Shown piece by piece: positions 36,631 through 50,187 of a stretch of 64,000 bases of DNA. Origin of the DNA: Paramacrobiotus metropolitanus (Eukaryota; Tardigrada; Eutardigrada; Parachela; Macrobiotidae); the NCBI RefSeq assembly GCF_019649055.1, contig NW_026570410.1, forward strand, positions 62,001-126,000, written 5' to 3'. Both the position numbers and the translations under genes were made by a program. Below the pieces are notes generated by a model, which was given only the letters and a program-made list of their open reading frames with translations, searched no databases and was not told the DNA's origin. Positions within the stretch are counted from its first letter, which is position 1. Every line of letters starts with the position of its first letter.

Positions 36631-39600
36631 ATGAGTGTCCGCAACTGCAACGGCTCCGTGGTCAGCTGCAAGAAGACGCCGGTGACCTCGTCGGGATCGG
36701 GATCGGGCTCCCCTCCGAAGAAGGCCTTCTCCATCGACTCCATCATCAACTCCGACTCCGGCGCCAAACGCTTCTGCCCCGATAACCGTCGCCAGTCGCC
36801 CTCGCCGTCGATGGCGCCGGGCCACCGCTCGCACAGCACCTGCAGCGCCACCTCTAACACCTCGCCGACCCCCTCGGCCGCCTCGCCGCCCACCACCCGC
36901 CCCTCCCTGTACACTCCCACGGCCCACAGCCTCGGCGGCGGCAACGGCCCCTTCCCGGCCGGCCCCGGCTCCTTCATGGACAACTTCAGTTTAGCCGCGG
37001 CGGCCGCCATGGCCGCGCACGCCTCGGGAGCGGCGGCGGTGGCGGCGGCCGCGGCGGGTCATATGCCGCACCACCCGGTCAACGCGCTCTTCGGCGCGGG
37101 ACGCTACGGCGGGCAGCCGTTGCCGCCCGGGCCGGACGCCTTCCCGCTCAACTCCTGGATGAACATGGGCCTCGGACCGCGGCCGATGCTGGGCCACCTG
37201 GGACTGGGATTATCGCCCGGACCGGGGCTGCATCTCGGGATGAACCGCATCTTCGCGCCGGTGCACCCGCCCGGACACGGACCACCGGGACTGTCAGGTA
37301 ATTAGCAACTGCATTAAGGACACCGTCGATAACGACGCGTAATGACCGTGGCCGGTGTATTTTACGAGCGGCGTTCATTGCCAATGCATCGAGGGCAAAT
37401 GTCGTTAATGCAGTGCGACAGGTAATGGCTGCGTGGATAAGTTACGATGCGGGCAAATTAGGTAGAAGTAGGGAAATAAATCAAGTTGTTTGGTTTGAGC
37501 GATGATTAGCGGTGCGATCAGTGCGAGCGCGATTAACCGGTTGTGTGAGTGTGTTGTATGCGGAATTATATTATTAAGGCAATCAACTGCATAATGAACC
37601 GGCAAAGCTCCATTGGCTGCGATGCGCCACGCCCGGATAATTGCCCATCATTAGCCGGCAGTCCCGGCGTTAACGAGCGGGTTTTTTATAAGGAAACGGG
37701 CTGCATTCGTCAACTGCGTGTGTGTGTATCGGTTAAAGGCTTAATTAAGACGACAGCGGACGCTGGAGTGCGGTCGATTGCATTTCCCGTACAGCAAATG
37801 TATCGACTATTAAGGGCATTAGTTATACGCAGGTGCTGCTTGTAAGTTATAACCAGCACCCGGGACATAATGAACGCCGAGGTGGTCGGTGGTGTTTTCG
37901 CGTCTGAATTGCTGTATCAATGGCCGGGCATTCAGCACAGGACGAGTTAATCATTCCCGCGTAAATTATTGACGCTGACGGACAATGCCGGCCACACTGT
38001 TTACTCGCTCCTTCGCACAATGGCTAAACGCCATTTTAAATTCATTGCCAGCCACACTGACACGGCTATCAATGCCTGTATGCTGTGCCCATTTCCAATT
38101 CAGGCTAGCTATTTTTAACCAGCTTACAAATTACGCGTCTACACATTTCCCAGCGCATTGTCCCGGTGTGAATCAATCGCATTGTGCGGCGGCGCATTTC
38201 CGCCTGCAAATGAGCGGCGGAATATTCACGGCGGCGCTCATTAGCGCGGCTAATCAGTCCGCGTGAGAAGGTCACCGGCGAACGGTTGACGTCAGTGTGC
38301 GTTAACGGGGAAATCAGCCGTAAGGTCAAGGATTTCTTCCTTTCGCTGATTACGTGCTGTGCGCTGAAGACGGGCGGCGTTGCTCGTATGCAGCCAAGGC
38401 GGCCGTTCGCTGATCGCTTTTACAGCTATCTTCGTCCCATTGAGAAGGTTAATTAAGCCCACTTGATTGCGCTAATGAGCGCAACATCGCCCGGCCGTTG
38501 CATTCAGTGTCTTAATAATCCGGCCGTGGTTAATAATATTAGAGCATGATTATAATGCGACGTCAGCGGGCGGAGCAGCATTCCTTTCTTGACTCCCGTA
38601 CACAGTTATACGTACACACAGCCGCTTAATTATACGGCCGCGACTTAATCGCATTATTCCTTTCCCGTACCGACAACTACAAGCGCAATTGCCGGTGTTA
38701 TTGTGCGCATGATCCGGCATTGTTCGGCCGGGATAATTGTTCGTCCGGGCATTCTTCGCTAGCACGCATAGATGTACACGTATATATACGCGTCGCATTG
38801 ACGCTAATGAGACAGATCCAATTACGCCGCCAAAAGAAACGCTTATTCTCCCATTCTCGTCCATTAATATTGCCCGCGATTGTGTTGTGCCGTGCGTGAA
38901 TCGCGGTAATCAATTACACCGGCTGCCTGTATATACAGGCCTCTTAATGCAGATGTAAGTATGTGTGTTGCTCTCGTTGAATTGATTGATATATGTATTG
39001 GGAATGAAACGGGCAATTTGCAAATGAAATGCCCACCAACGTTGTCGTCCGGTGTTTGTCTAAGCGCCGGCACAATGCGCCGCGATGTCGATATTAGCGT
39101 TAAACAGATGCGCGGTTGTTTGGCCGTGTAATCGATCGGGTGTGAATCAGGTTGTTACAAATTAATTAATTCCCATCGACGTACCCGGCATCTCTCCATT
39201 CCCTTCCCATTAATTACCCGCTCCACTTCCCGATTAATTAGGCGTGCTCGGTGTATCGACTAACTCGATACCCGTCAAGTGCCGCATAATTAAGTGTGTA
39301 CTAATCGCTAACCGTAAATGAACTGCACTTCCCTAATAACTGTGATGTTTTCCCAGAAAACGGTTTATATACAAACACTGCTTTGGCGCATTGTGTGGCA
39401 ATCACGCGCAGCGAAACGTTGGAAGCCAAAAACTGAGTCAACACTGTCGACCGGTCGGGTTCGTTATTTTGCTTGTTTAGAATTGAATTGATTGCGAAGG
39501 AGGAAAGTGTGGCGGGATAAATTGGATAATCGCGCTGAGCGCGCAGCGATTAGCCGGCGCGGAGAATGCGCGGCGCACGCGCGGCATTTACTATTTAATC

Positions 39601-42600
39601 GGGAGAGAAAACGCGTGTAATGGAGCCGTGTTGTGCATTAATTTGGCAAACAGTGCAACAGTGGCGTTTTGTTTGTGGTCGACAGTATACAAGTGTACAG
39701 CGGCCAAAGTGCGTGTCGCGCAAATGGCCGATTCAACGATTGAGCGCAGAACGACGGCAGCGGCAAGCAGCGCTAATCTAGCGTATCATGAGAAAAAAGT
39801 GCATACTTAGGCAAATACGGCCCGGCCGGACTGAAAAGAGTCCACGCCGGCTAAATAGTAAATTCCACTCGATGGATGCACTCCGCTGGTCAGATTACGC
39901 TCTTTACAAATTGCGCTTTTGCGGAATGTATACACATGTCTGCGCCGCACAGCACAGCGTTAACACAAGGGACGTTAACAATTTATTTAGCTAATCTTTT
40001 CCCGCTTTCGCATCAGCCGGCATTGTGCGCGGATGTTTTTCTTCCATTCGCGGCCAAATTGCCCGACTGTTGGCGCTATCGCTGCCGGCCAGTGAAGCGG
40101 AAGAGGAGATGCGCAAGACAACCGGGAAGATAGCGGCCGCGCATCCTCTTGTATATACGAGTATATTGCCCGTCGTTTACCTAAATGAATAGCCGTGATT
40201 GCGCTGATTGGAGCGGCGTGAACGTGAGCGTGTCCATCGCTGCAGCGGAGCGTGGCTACAAGCGTCAGCCGATTAGCCAGCTCTAAATACGCTCCCTTAT
40301 CGCAGCCATCACAATCAGACATAGCAAATTTAAAAACAACTCCTTATCGCCTCGATTACACCCTCAATGAGCAATAAACACGGCTAGCGTGGAAATCGGA
40401 ATGCGGCTGTTTATGTACAACACGGCAGTCTTGCGCCAACCCGGCGCAAAGAGCAGGCAATTAAGGTCACTTTGCGCTGTCCAAGGAATTCAGTTTCTCC
40501 TTAATCGAATGTACGAGATTAGCAAGAATCCAAACACATGCTGCATAGTTGACGTTTTTCGGGACGGACCGATTAAAGCACTGCACAAAGCCTGCAGTTA
40601 TTAAATTATTTTATATCACAGTCTAAATATATTATAAACTGCATCAATCATCAAAGGTCATCGCATGTTAATAAATGGCTAATGCGGTGTTGATTGCAGA
40701 ATCGGCGGCGATGGCGCAGTCGATGGGTTTCCTGTACCATCCCTACCGCAAGCCGAAGCGCATCCGCACGGCCTTCTCGCCGTCGCAGCTGCTGCGACTG
40801 GAGCACGCCTTCGAGAAGAACCACTACGTGGTCGGCACGGAGCGCAAGCAGTTGGCGCAGAACCTGGTACATACGTTAGCGTCGCTCACAGTCAGCATTG
40901 TAGACCGTCATTAGCGGCATTGTTGCCGGTACAGTTGGCCACAATGCCGCGACATTCGTCAGTGGATAATTATAGCCCGGTGGCTGGCCGCGACGCGGCT
41001 TGTCGACGGCCGCGATCGGGCTATAATACAGCCAATTACACGCGGGCCCTCCAACGTGACAATTGCGCTTTTTGTGCCTTATATGGAGTGTTAATTAGCG
41101 TGTTATTGGCATGATTAATATCGCCACTTGGCTGCACACACCAAGCAACAATTGACGATAACGACCACTTTGCGCTGACATTCACCTGTATCCATATATC
41201 TTGCCAACCTTCACAATGTCATCTAAATTATTACGCCACAAACCGTCAAGGAAAATAGCTCAATTCATTACGTCCGTGTTCCTTGTAAAATACCAGCTTT
41301 TTTTAAATAAGCGATCCCATTACATATACAGTACAGTAAAATTAAACAAAAACTGGATGTAGTTGCTTGCTGCGATATAGCGAATGTCTGTATGGCGGTA
41401 CCAGTGTAGATTTTGTCTATTAATACGAGGACACACGTTTCCTGTATAACTCCCCGTTAAGTGTTGTTTTTCTGCTACCACAGGCACTGACGGAAACGCA
41501 AGTGAAGATATGGTTTCAGGTAAGCGGCAAAGTCTGTTTTTCTTAGCAAACAACTGGCTGAAAGCGGTGAAAAACGCACTTAATGTATCACAAGTATTGA
41601 ACGTGCACTTAAATGCTTAAAATATACGATGCCGGTAATATTACTGAGTGTCAAACACACGGCCTGCAAAACATTCAACTTAACTGCCAATAAGCAATAA
41701 ACACAGGGTGAATTACAAGGGTAAATTAGCCAGTGACCTCTGGGTGCAATCTGTAAACTGGCGCTGCGGTTGATTATTCCCGGTGCAGTCGTTGGCACTG
41801 CGACCCGTTACGCGCATACGGTCGTTCGGGGAGTTGTGTATATACGCGGCCAATTGGCACAACAACTGCATTGGTCGCTGGTTTAAATGGCTCGTAAATG
41901 GACTGGGAATGGCTTGATTTCGAGGGAATTAAGCCGGTCGATCTGCGCGTTTAATGTCCTGCATCCGGGCATCCGGCCGGGCTGGATACAGTCATGCAGA
42001 TGCAGCGGGGATGGGGAAGGATTGGCTGGATGATGGAGGCAATTTCCCTGATGACGCGATCATCGCGGGCCTTGTCGGCTAATACAGCGGGGCAATCAGG
42101 GCGCGTATTATGGCCCGACGCATCAGCCTGGCCATCGAGATTGCCGGCGACAGTCGTGTGCCGACAGATCGCGATGAGAGCCAGCAGATTGGCTGGATAT
42201 AGATATACGTTACGCGCGTTAACGTTGCGCTGGATGTAATCCGCGCAACGTTGACGTTGGGGCCGGAAACGACTTAACTGGCCATTTTGTCGGCTAACGA
42301 GCAGGGAGAGGGCTTGTAAAGAGGAAGAATTTGCAGATTGGATTACGATCCGCGCGGCCATTTCCGCTCGGAGCCCACGCCACGCCGCGAACGTTTATAT
42401 GTATACATGTGTATATATACATCCATCGCTCCCATACCCATGTACCCCGTCCAGCGTCCCGTAACCGGGCCCCGCTGACTTCCGCTGCATTGTGCCCGTC
42501 ACGCCCAGATTGCCGGCTCATTTAGCCGGCAACTGATATGTATCCCGGCCCATCATATTCTATCAGGCCAGCGCACGCACGCTAATGGACAGCGTAACTC

Positions 42601-45600
42601 TACACCATAAACAACCCACTCAATTGCTACACTTAAACTTAGTTCGCTTTTATCAAATCTCCATTATAATATTATGTATCGCTACACGAAATGTTACAGC
42701 AAATTGTGGCAGTATTCTTGAAGGCAGATATCGGGTGACCAGGGCGGTTGCCCTGTGCGCCGAACAGGCAAAAAAGGCAATTATGGCATTGAGGCGCGCT
42801 AAACGAGTTTGACGGTTGGGCGCGATATCAGCGCTGGGCATCGTTCATTGCGGGAATTCGAAGCAGGGAAGGCTGCATTATCGTGTTGATGACGGGGATG
42901 CTTAGCGTAATTACACTGGCCAGTTTAGCGCTGACCACGCTCCGCTGGACGTCGACGACGCTGTATCTTCTGTATCTATGGCTGTCAAGCGGATCGATCA
43001 AGGCAAACTGCGCCCCGCTGCGCGGCTCAATACTCCGCTCACCGATGATCGCTTCATTTTAAACGTTTTCCCAACCGATATATACGCGCTATCCTAACCA
43101 CCAACCATCAATATCTGCCAGATTCTCCAGCACGTCCAGCGGCTTTAATTGCCGCTAATAACACTCGCCACTTAGTCCAACGAGCTGCGAGATGGCCAAT
43201 GTGTCAGCGCATGCAAAACGCTCCTTAATGAAGCGCATTACCCGCCAAATAATACACTGTCTGTCACTGCTTTTGATACGTGAAACCGGTGATTAAAGTA
43301 ATTATCAGGGAAATCAAGTAGTAATCGAATTTCTGATGAAAGCAGCAACTGCGCTTTGTGCAGTATTACAGCTTTCTTTTGCTTGGGTTTGCCTGGTTTT
43401 CTGGCAGTGGTCGGGAGAGATGCGGTATGTACCTAAAATTGGCGTTCGATACCAGGGAATGAAGCGTGTTTATGTGGCATGATAATGTTATTGCGAAGGG
43501 CGTTGCCGGTTAATTATTCCGCAATCTGAGCGCGCAGTTAGGTGGACGATGACAGTCATTGGTGTATGATGGATGAGCCGTTCCATTGGACTGGGCGCTA
43601 AGGCCGGCTCGCGTTAGGAACAAATCGTTATTATTTCGTCCGGGCTAAAGAGTGGGTATTAGTGTCAGGACAGTGGACGGCAATTGCTCCGTCAGAAATT
43701 CAGAATCGGCCAGGTATGCTGTATCTGTATCGCTGCAGGCTTCATTCCTTTTACCTTTAACAACGGCTAAATTAACCGGCTGTATATAATGCAGCAATAA
43801 CATTCAGCTGATCGGATATACACGCTCATTCGGCATAATAATATATCCAGCGGATACTGCGCTGACCACATGAGCGTCAGATGAGAGAAGCACAGGAATA
43901 ATTGAGTTTAAACGCCAGACAGATAGATATTCGTAGGCAGGCAATCAAATTAAATAGCTGACTGACAGACAAAGCCCCGCTCGCTCCATTCATCGGGACC
44001 GGGTTTAGATCTCAGGCAGCAACGTGAATATATGATTATCACGAGATGATGGAACATCCATCACTGCCCGAACCGTTCGCTTAATTATCAACCAGTGTCC
44101 TCTGCTGTCCTGTCCTGCAATACCTGTCCTGTCCCCAACTGTCCTCTCGCTGCAACCTCAACCGAACCGGTCGGGCCAAAAGAGATAGAGTGCACTGCAT
44201 CCTAATGAGTCCATCATCGTCTCATCACCACCTGCACAATGCATTCTCGCCTTTTATTCCCCATTCACGACTTCAGCCGCGCCGTTTGTAAACCCAGCTA
44301 AACAATCATTTACTGACCGTTGCTATTAAATGCCACTGCAAGAATAATTTGTTTTCTTGGGCGCACATGTTTCTTTTGCGCTATACAAACGCTGATCTTG
44401 CCATGTCCGATTACCGCTACATGGAACAATAACACCTTTCCTTGTTAATTATTTAGGAGATTATTGTTAAGCTAACTGTATTTCAGCTTCATTAGATTAA
44501 TGCTCTAAACTACGAGAAAAATTAGGATTTATTAGAATATGATCCGCAGTTTTATTTCCGGTTCAGTTTAATTTCTGCTATCAAGCGGCTCAGTGGTGAC
44601 CTTTGCAATTTCCGCAGTAGAACGAATGATAGCACCGTAAACGACTGCGATAGTGGAAAATCGAAAACATGATGGCTGGTAATAAAAACATAATAAAGCA
44701 GAGCGCTGACGAGTCAAACTGCAAATGAGCTGTCGTCGCGATGATCGGCTGGGGCGTGTTATTAGCGGCTGATTACTGCTCCTTTCACTGCCGACCATTT
44801 CCACTGAATATATTCGCCATAAAATCATTCGCCGACTGCATTACCAATTTACCGTGATGGCATTAGCATTTAACAGCGTGCCAGATATTCGCGCGGCACA
44901 GCGAGCCTCTCGAGCAGTCGAGAAGCGCCGCGCTAACTGCCCGCACGGCAATTTATTCCCAATGCATATAAAATAATTTGCTCGTTACACGTCCGATTAC
45001 ACCGACTGAAACTGCCGGCATTAGCGCAGTGTTCAGTGTGTTTATATTGGACACTGACAACAACGCCACAATACATTCATCAACGTGCTATGCAGCCATA
45101 ACTATAATAGACTCGCCTATTTAATTTGCTGATTAAATTGCTGCCCCGGGGTCAGCTTCGTATCTGTATATATTCGTATCGAATTGTGTTGTCTTCTTGA
45201 GTTGTGGCCAACCGGTTTCTGCTTTCTCTTTTTAATCGGCGTTTTGCTGGCTATAATTTACCGCATATCAGCGCTGATAGATGGAATAAATATCCATGTT
45301 ATATGCCATTGATGCGGACTCGTCGGTCACGTCGATCGCCCAACGATCGACGCTCAACGAGCGACGACGGCATTAATTGCACGTCAGCAGCGCAGCAAAC
45401 AATAACTCGGTAATGTCAGTTTAATGGGTTGTTTTTGTCTTCATTAACAAGTCGCTCAAGTGCAGCATTACACTTATATGGCCATGATACGAGTGTAAGC
45501 AGCCGTTTCATGCAGTGAAATTAATACCCGCCACGTTAATCACTCAAAGCATATATACGCACACGCACCCGTTATATGCACGCTTAGAAAACCACCTAAA

Positions 45601-46386
45601 TAGGCAGCAAATTCCGAAAAGTCAACATTAAATACGTATTAAAAGAAAGCAGCCACACACACCGCTGTATCATAAAACTATGCTTATTACTTTAGTCTTT
45701 AAATAATTAATCGTTATCACTAAATCCAAAAATATTGTAATTTTGTGTAGAATCGGCGAACGAAGCATAAGCGGCTGAAGAGCGACGGCAGCGTCGACAA
45801 GGACGGCGACGCCGACGTGGACGACGAGCCGGAAGAGGACTCGGAGGTGGAGCTGGAGGACGACGACGTCGACGGCGGCGCGGTGCTGGAGCCGCCACCG
45901 GCGGGGGACGCCGACGCGTCCAGCTGTTGCCGGACGTCGCCCAGCCTGGCCCATCACCGCCACAAAGACCGCTCGCGCCACAGCGTCCACGTTGACGAGG
46001 ACGCCGGGAACGGGAAAGAAGCCGTCGCCGTCGCCGTCAGTGACGCCGACCGATCTCAGCCAGCTGACCGACCGGAAAAGACCTCACCGTCCAGAGAACC
46101 GGACGCCCACCGCCACGGCGGCACTCTCCAGGACGGCGAGCGTCCCGGCGGGTTCCCTGCGTTTCCCTTTTCGGAGCCGGCGGCGCCGCATCCCAACTTC
46201 TTCGCCGCGGCGGCGGCGGCGCTCCCGCGTTCGGCGCACTCCAACTTCGCGCCGTATACGCCCACTTCCGGCGCGGTGCACCTCCCGGCGCCACCGTCCG
46301 CGGACGCCTACCACCCGGACACCGCTGCCCCGCGCAGTGCCACGCACCACCACGCGATTCTCAGCAGCAAAACCAAACGGAAGTAA
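36631..46386 (+). CDS. ems: Empty spiracles / EMX homeobox transcription factor
   Basis: Exons 36631-37297, 40700-40866, 41484-41519 and 45751-46386 join in frame to 501 codons plus TAA. Introns are 3.4 kb, 0.6 kb and 4.2 kb. The homeodomain (about residues 240-299) reads [20 protein letters not shown], then [28 protein letters not shown] and [10 protein letters not shown], the diagnostic ems/EMX class sequence. It sits directly after LYHPYRK. The N-terminal part carries [12 protein letters not shown], the conserved ems N-terminal motif, then Ser/Pro and a long Ala/Gly stretch. In ecdysozoans this gene patterns anterior head and brain segments. The middle exon is only 36 nt and encodes the start of the recognition helix. 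The C-terminal tail is about 200 residues, much longer than in EMX, with an acidic block ([16 protein letters not shown]) and an Ala-rich end. TTG codons upstream are not starts. Confidence 0.95.
37298..40699 (+). other. ems intron 1
   Basis: A 3.4-kb intron with no coding content recognised. It is rich in TAATTA-type homeodomain cores, for example several near 39160-39240. This suits cis-regulatory DNA, including possible autoregulation, but individual sites are inference. Confidence 0.45.
41520..45750 (+). other. ems intron 3
   Basis: A 4.2-kb intron placed between the codons for WFQ and NRR of the recognition helix, a known conserved intron position in many homeobox genes. No coding exon, RNA gene or transposon border was found. 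Confidence 0.5.
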
Positions 46387-48015
46387 ATTTCTCTATTCTT
46401 CTACGCCTGTTGTTAAAGGTGTATAGTATACGCATTTGTGGGAAAAATAATTCGAATGATGCTTTCCCTGGTTAATCTGACTGCATCGACCGGCGCAACA
46501 GTGTTAATCACGTCAAGTGCTGCAATGATGCAGATTGTATTCCCTGTGCATGAGTGCAGTATATACGAGTGTATTCTGTGCATTTCCGAGCAATGAATGA
46601 ATTACAATTCGATTAACATTACCGGCAGCAAAAATATCAAAGCAGATTACCTGCGTCGGGCGAAATTAATCGCGTAGAATTGCTTAACACAGCACAATTG
46701 TAAGCAGCCGAAGAATTGCCAGTCAAGAAGAGTGCAAACACGAACGGCTATGCCGGTTATGTGTGTGATTTGATCCGGCGAATGGAGGTGTAATACGATT
46801 CCCGAGAATCCCGACTTGCACACATCCATTAATTTAAAGCCGGCACAAGATCTGCACGGAGAATAGTGCAGGTAAGTAGTAATACGCAACATTACGTTAC
46901 TGCCTGCACACCGCCTCCATTATGGCCGGCAGCAATCCATTTGGACGTGCCCGGCAGATTAAACACTGACCATAAAGGCGGCTGTGTACAGTCTGGCGAC
47001 GACTGCTCGATGGTTGGTAAAGGTCAAACAAATGGGCAAATAAATAACAACATTCTCGTAATAGCATCAGCGCGGATCCAACCATAATATTACTAACCCA
47101 ACAACATAATTATATAATAGAAACAACAAAAAATGAAATAAATCCAGTTTTCAGAAATATTGTGGTTTAATACTGTACATAGTATTTCGTAAACCCAGAA
47201 AAGGATTTCGGATCACGGATTATTAAGGATTATTAATTTAAGGATTAAGAAAAAAAGGGATTATCAATTTTTTAAGCTTGCGCTAGCACCCTTAAGCGTA
47301 CCGCGTTAAAGGGGGTGCAATGGGAATTCCGAAAATACATGTATGAATGCAAGAACTAATTGAAGGGTACAACACATGTCAGAACAAAAATATAGAACAA
47401 TATAGAACAAAAATTAAAATGTTCTGTTACCAGTGTATATTGTATTGTACTCGTACGCAACAATGCTGAAACTGCTTTGCGAAAAAAAACTTAATAAGGA
47501 ATGTGCAAATTTGGATATACAGTATGCTGCTCGTGCTCTGTAGACGCGACAAAATTTCAAAAACGAGCGTTATGTACATATTCCGCCATCGTTGCGCGCA
47601 CAATTAGTATGTAGCGTATGCTGCGTTTCCACTCGCCTCGACCGCTTGTATCTCTGCAGATCAATGCCAAAACCATCCTGAATTAATTAACAACTTGAAT
47701 ACTCGTATACGTACTTTATTTCGATTAGTGATTTTCACGGCGATAACCAGATACTACTGCTTTAAAACCAGTTTAGTCACTTAGAAATGTAGATTTAGAA
47801 TTTAGACATTATCAGATACAATTATACAGAGTACGCATAACCGCTGTAATATTCTTTCAAAGAAAGCAATTGTTTTGCAGTAATCATACAGTGCGTAGCT
47901 ATGGGCAGTGGGCACCTCAAAGTTATATGCATCAGACAGTTATTATGATACTCTTTATTTATGTTCACTCAGCGACATAACATTCAATCAATCCACTACG
48001 GCCAGTACTGCACAA
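46387..48015. other. Noncoding interval after ems
   Basis: Contains the ems 3' UTR and AT-rich sequence with short repeats such as GGATTATTAA near 47215-47260. No supported gene. Confidence 0.5.
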
Positions 48016-48896
48016 TCAAGAATTAAAAAAACAACCAAAATCGCTGTTGTCAACAACTTTATTCTTTCCCGGTAAAGTTCCTAAAATCGCGGCCGCATTG
48101 CCTTTAATAATTGCAAGGCTAATGCGCTGCTTTAAAAAAGCCGTGGATCTGCCTTCTCCGGTTCTCTCCTTGATTTTCCGACCAGAAAAGCTGACCATTT
48201 CTCTTGCTCCTTCGCCGAGCACTCCGAGCGTTTCTACAGCAAAGGGATAAAACCAGAACTGATCGCCCAGATCCCGATAATTGTATTGTTTCCGGCTTTC
48301 TGCTTGGTGTGCCGCTGCGCCCGCAACCTTTGCTGACCATCTAAGATACGACTGTGCTAACGTGTCCGCAAAGGTGGCGTCCCATACCAGCTGCTTTCCT
48401 TCTCGAACCGGCACCAATGTCAATCCGTCTGGACGTTTTCCGTTACGTCTCGGGATGAACCAACGGGTTCCAACTCGCAGGGAAAGCCCGCTGCTACGCA
48501 TCCTCGTTCCAGTATACTGTTCAATTCTGTATGTTGGCTCCATCTACCTTTGCTGTACAGGCAGGATAATCCATGATGACCATCTGGAATTACCTGGAAG
48601 CCACATCCTACGCATTCATGCGGTGCCACTACTGGTAAACCGAATCGCAATCCTACTGCAATTCGAACTTGTTCGTCATTCACCACCGTTCCCAAGCATG
48701 CTGCCGGTAGCGCGTGGAGCCATGCCGCAGATTCTTTCTCAGACGCCGCTAATAGTGTTGCCATTTCCTGCGGTTTACCACTGGCCATTGCTTGTAGGCG
48801 GAGCTGTGAGTATGTACGTTCCACGACGGGCCAATCCCAGCTTTTCTGATATTTCCTCAGATTTTCGGAGGGCATTTCGCACTGATACGTCTTCAC
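48016..48896 (-). mobile_element. 3' fragment of a LINE retrotransposon (CCHC knuckle plus restriction-like endonuclease), broken
   Basis: Two overlapping minus-strand frames give one family sequence. Part one (48420-48896) has the region after the reverse transcriptase, with VRIAVGLRFGLPV and a CCHC knuckle HECVGCGFQ...HHGLSC. Part two (48016 to about 48470) has GKRPDGL and LVWDATFADT, the PD-(D/E)XK-like endonuclease core of site-specific LINEs, then AVETLGVLGEG and KQRISLAIIKGNAA. The frame changes between the two parts, and the reverse transcriptase itself is missing. This is a dead, 5'-truncated copy, as is typical for LINEs. The clade (R2/NeSL-like) is inferred from family knowledge. 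Confidence 0.72.
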
Positions 48897-50187
48897 CCAC
48901 TTGTCCGTAGACAGTTATTATTGTTATATATTAATAACTGTCCGTAGACAGTTATTATTGTTATATTAATCGTTTAATGTACGTACGTAGTATGTAATGT
49001 ACGTATACGTAGTAGAATACTGTAATATAGTATTATCTTAACGTGGTACCATATTACACTATGGTGAGACGCATTCCCCTTTATAACTTATACGTGACCT
49101 CTAATTACCTGTAGTGCCCTGGACTTGCCCAGCCTGACGCGGCAGTCGACGGTGACCTTTGGAAGCGACTTAGTGTGCCCGACCGCCAGCCTCGGCTGCA
49201 CCAACTGTCCGGCGCTTGGAATGGCCAACTGGACAAATGATATACATGGAATGAAATATATATATATCTATATAATGTGTGATGTTGCGTACATGGGATG
49301 CGCCACGCCTTGACTGCATTTCCGCTGCGAGGTGCCGCTGCATTTCGGCTAGGAGTGGTCCGCCGGCGGCCCGGGGCCGAGCAGAGATCTAGACAGCTGC
49401 CTACGCTAGTATGACGAAAACTGCGTCAATCCCAACGCACGGGATGCTTCGGCGGTGGTGCCTTGACGGCTCCGCCGCCCTCCGGAGCTTCCCCGACGGC
49501 CGCCGGCGGTCCCTTGCCGTAATTACGAGATTGACTTCTCCAGGTAGTTCTGTGGGAAATTGGAGATTCTTCCTACGTTAGTAAAAGAGCTTTCTTCACC
49601 AGCCAACACGATTGCTTTTCTGCTCAACTGCCTTTTTGATGATAGGGAACACAGATATGAAGCGGATACTAATGCTGCATTAATTGCACGTCAACTGAAT
49701 TATTGTGTGTCACCGGTTACGTTATCGCTGTATTGCACAAATAATTATGTACATCGGGTGCGACCGCCTTGCGCTATTTCCGGCGCAATATACTGTAGTT
49801 CTGTACGTTCTCGTGCCACCGAAGCTGACAACTTCAGGAGCATTACGGTAAGCATTAATTAATTTTACTACTTCGACTAGCAGACTAGTAGAATCGTTAT
49901 ACTACAAAATCTGTAGTAGAACCCCTGAGCAAGCGTAACAAGCAGAACAATACGCAACAACGCAAACAAAGCGTACAAAGGTCATTTATAGCGTCGGTAT
50001 ATATACACAATCTTGTTAGTCGGAGAAGAGAAGAGCAGCACAATTTATTGACTGATTAATCCGAATCGCCGGCAAGCATACGAAGACATGCAGGCTGGCC
50101 TCGTAACTGACTACCGGGGCAGGTGGACCTGCACGACGGACAGCGGAGATCCCTGGCAACGTCCCCTCCCGCGGGCGCGGGCGGGGC
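48897..50187. other. Noncoding interval between LINE fragment and mig-2
   Basis: A 27-bp direct repeat with a 37-bp period lies at 48903-48966 (GTCCGTAGACAGTTATTATT). GC-rich patches occur at 49120-49220 and 49320-49520 but could not be tied to a gene. The mig-2 3' UTR ends here: AATAAA on the minus strand is at 50044-50049, about 140 nt after the stop. Confidence 0.45.
50044..50049 (-). terminator. Candidate mig-2 polyadenylation signal
   Basis: AATAAA on the minus strand, about 140 nt downstream of the mig-2 stop codon. Confidence 0.5.

Noticed and set aside
47270-47330. GCACCC..GGGTGC inverted repeat near an AAGCTTGCGC block
   Set aside because: Stem is short and interrupted; not distinguishable from chance in AT/GC mixed sequence.
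48420-48543. Possible intact LINE ORF across the frame change
   Set aside because: The two frames cannot be read as one; the reverse transcriptase is missing, so the copy is treated as dead.
49523-49549. Minus-strand mini-exon: TTTCCCACAG acceptor followed by NYLEKSIS and a stop
   Set aside because: Good acceptor and a plausible C-terminus, but no upstream exon of any gene could be found; nine codons are too little evidence.
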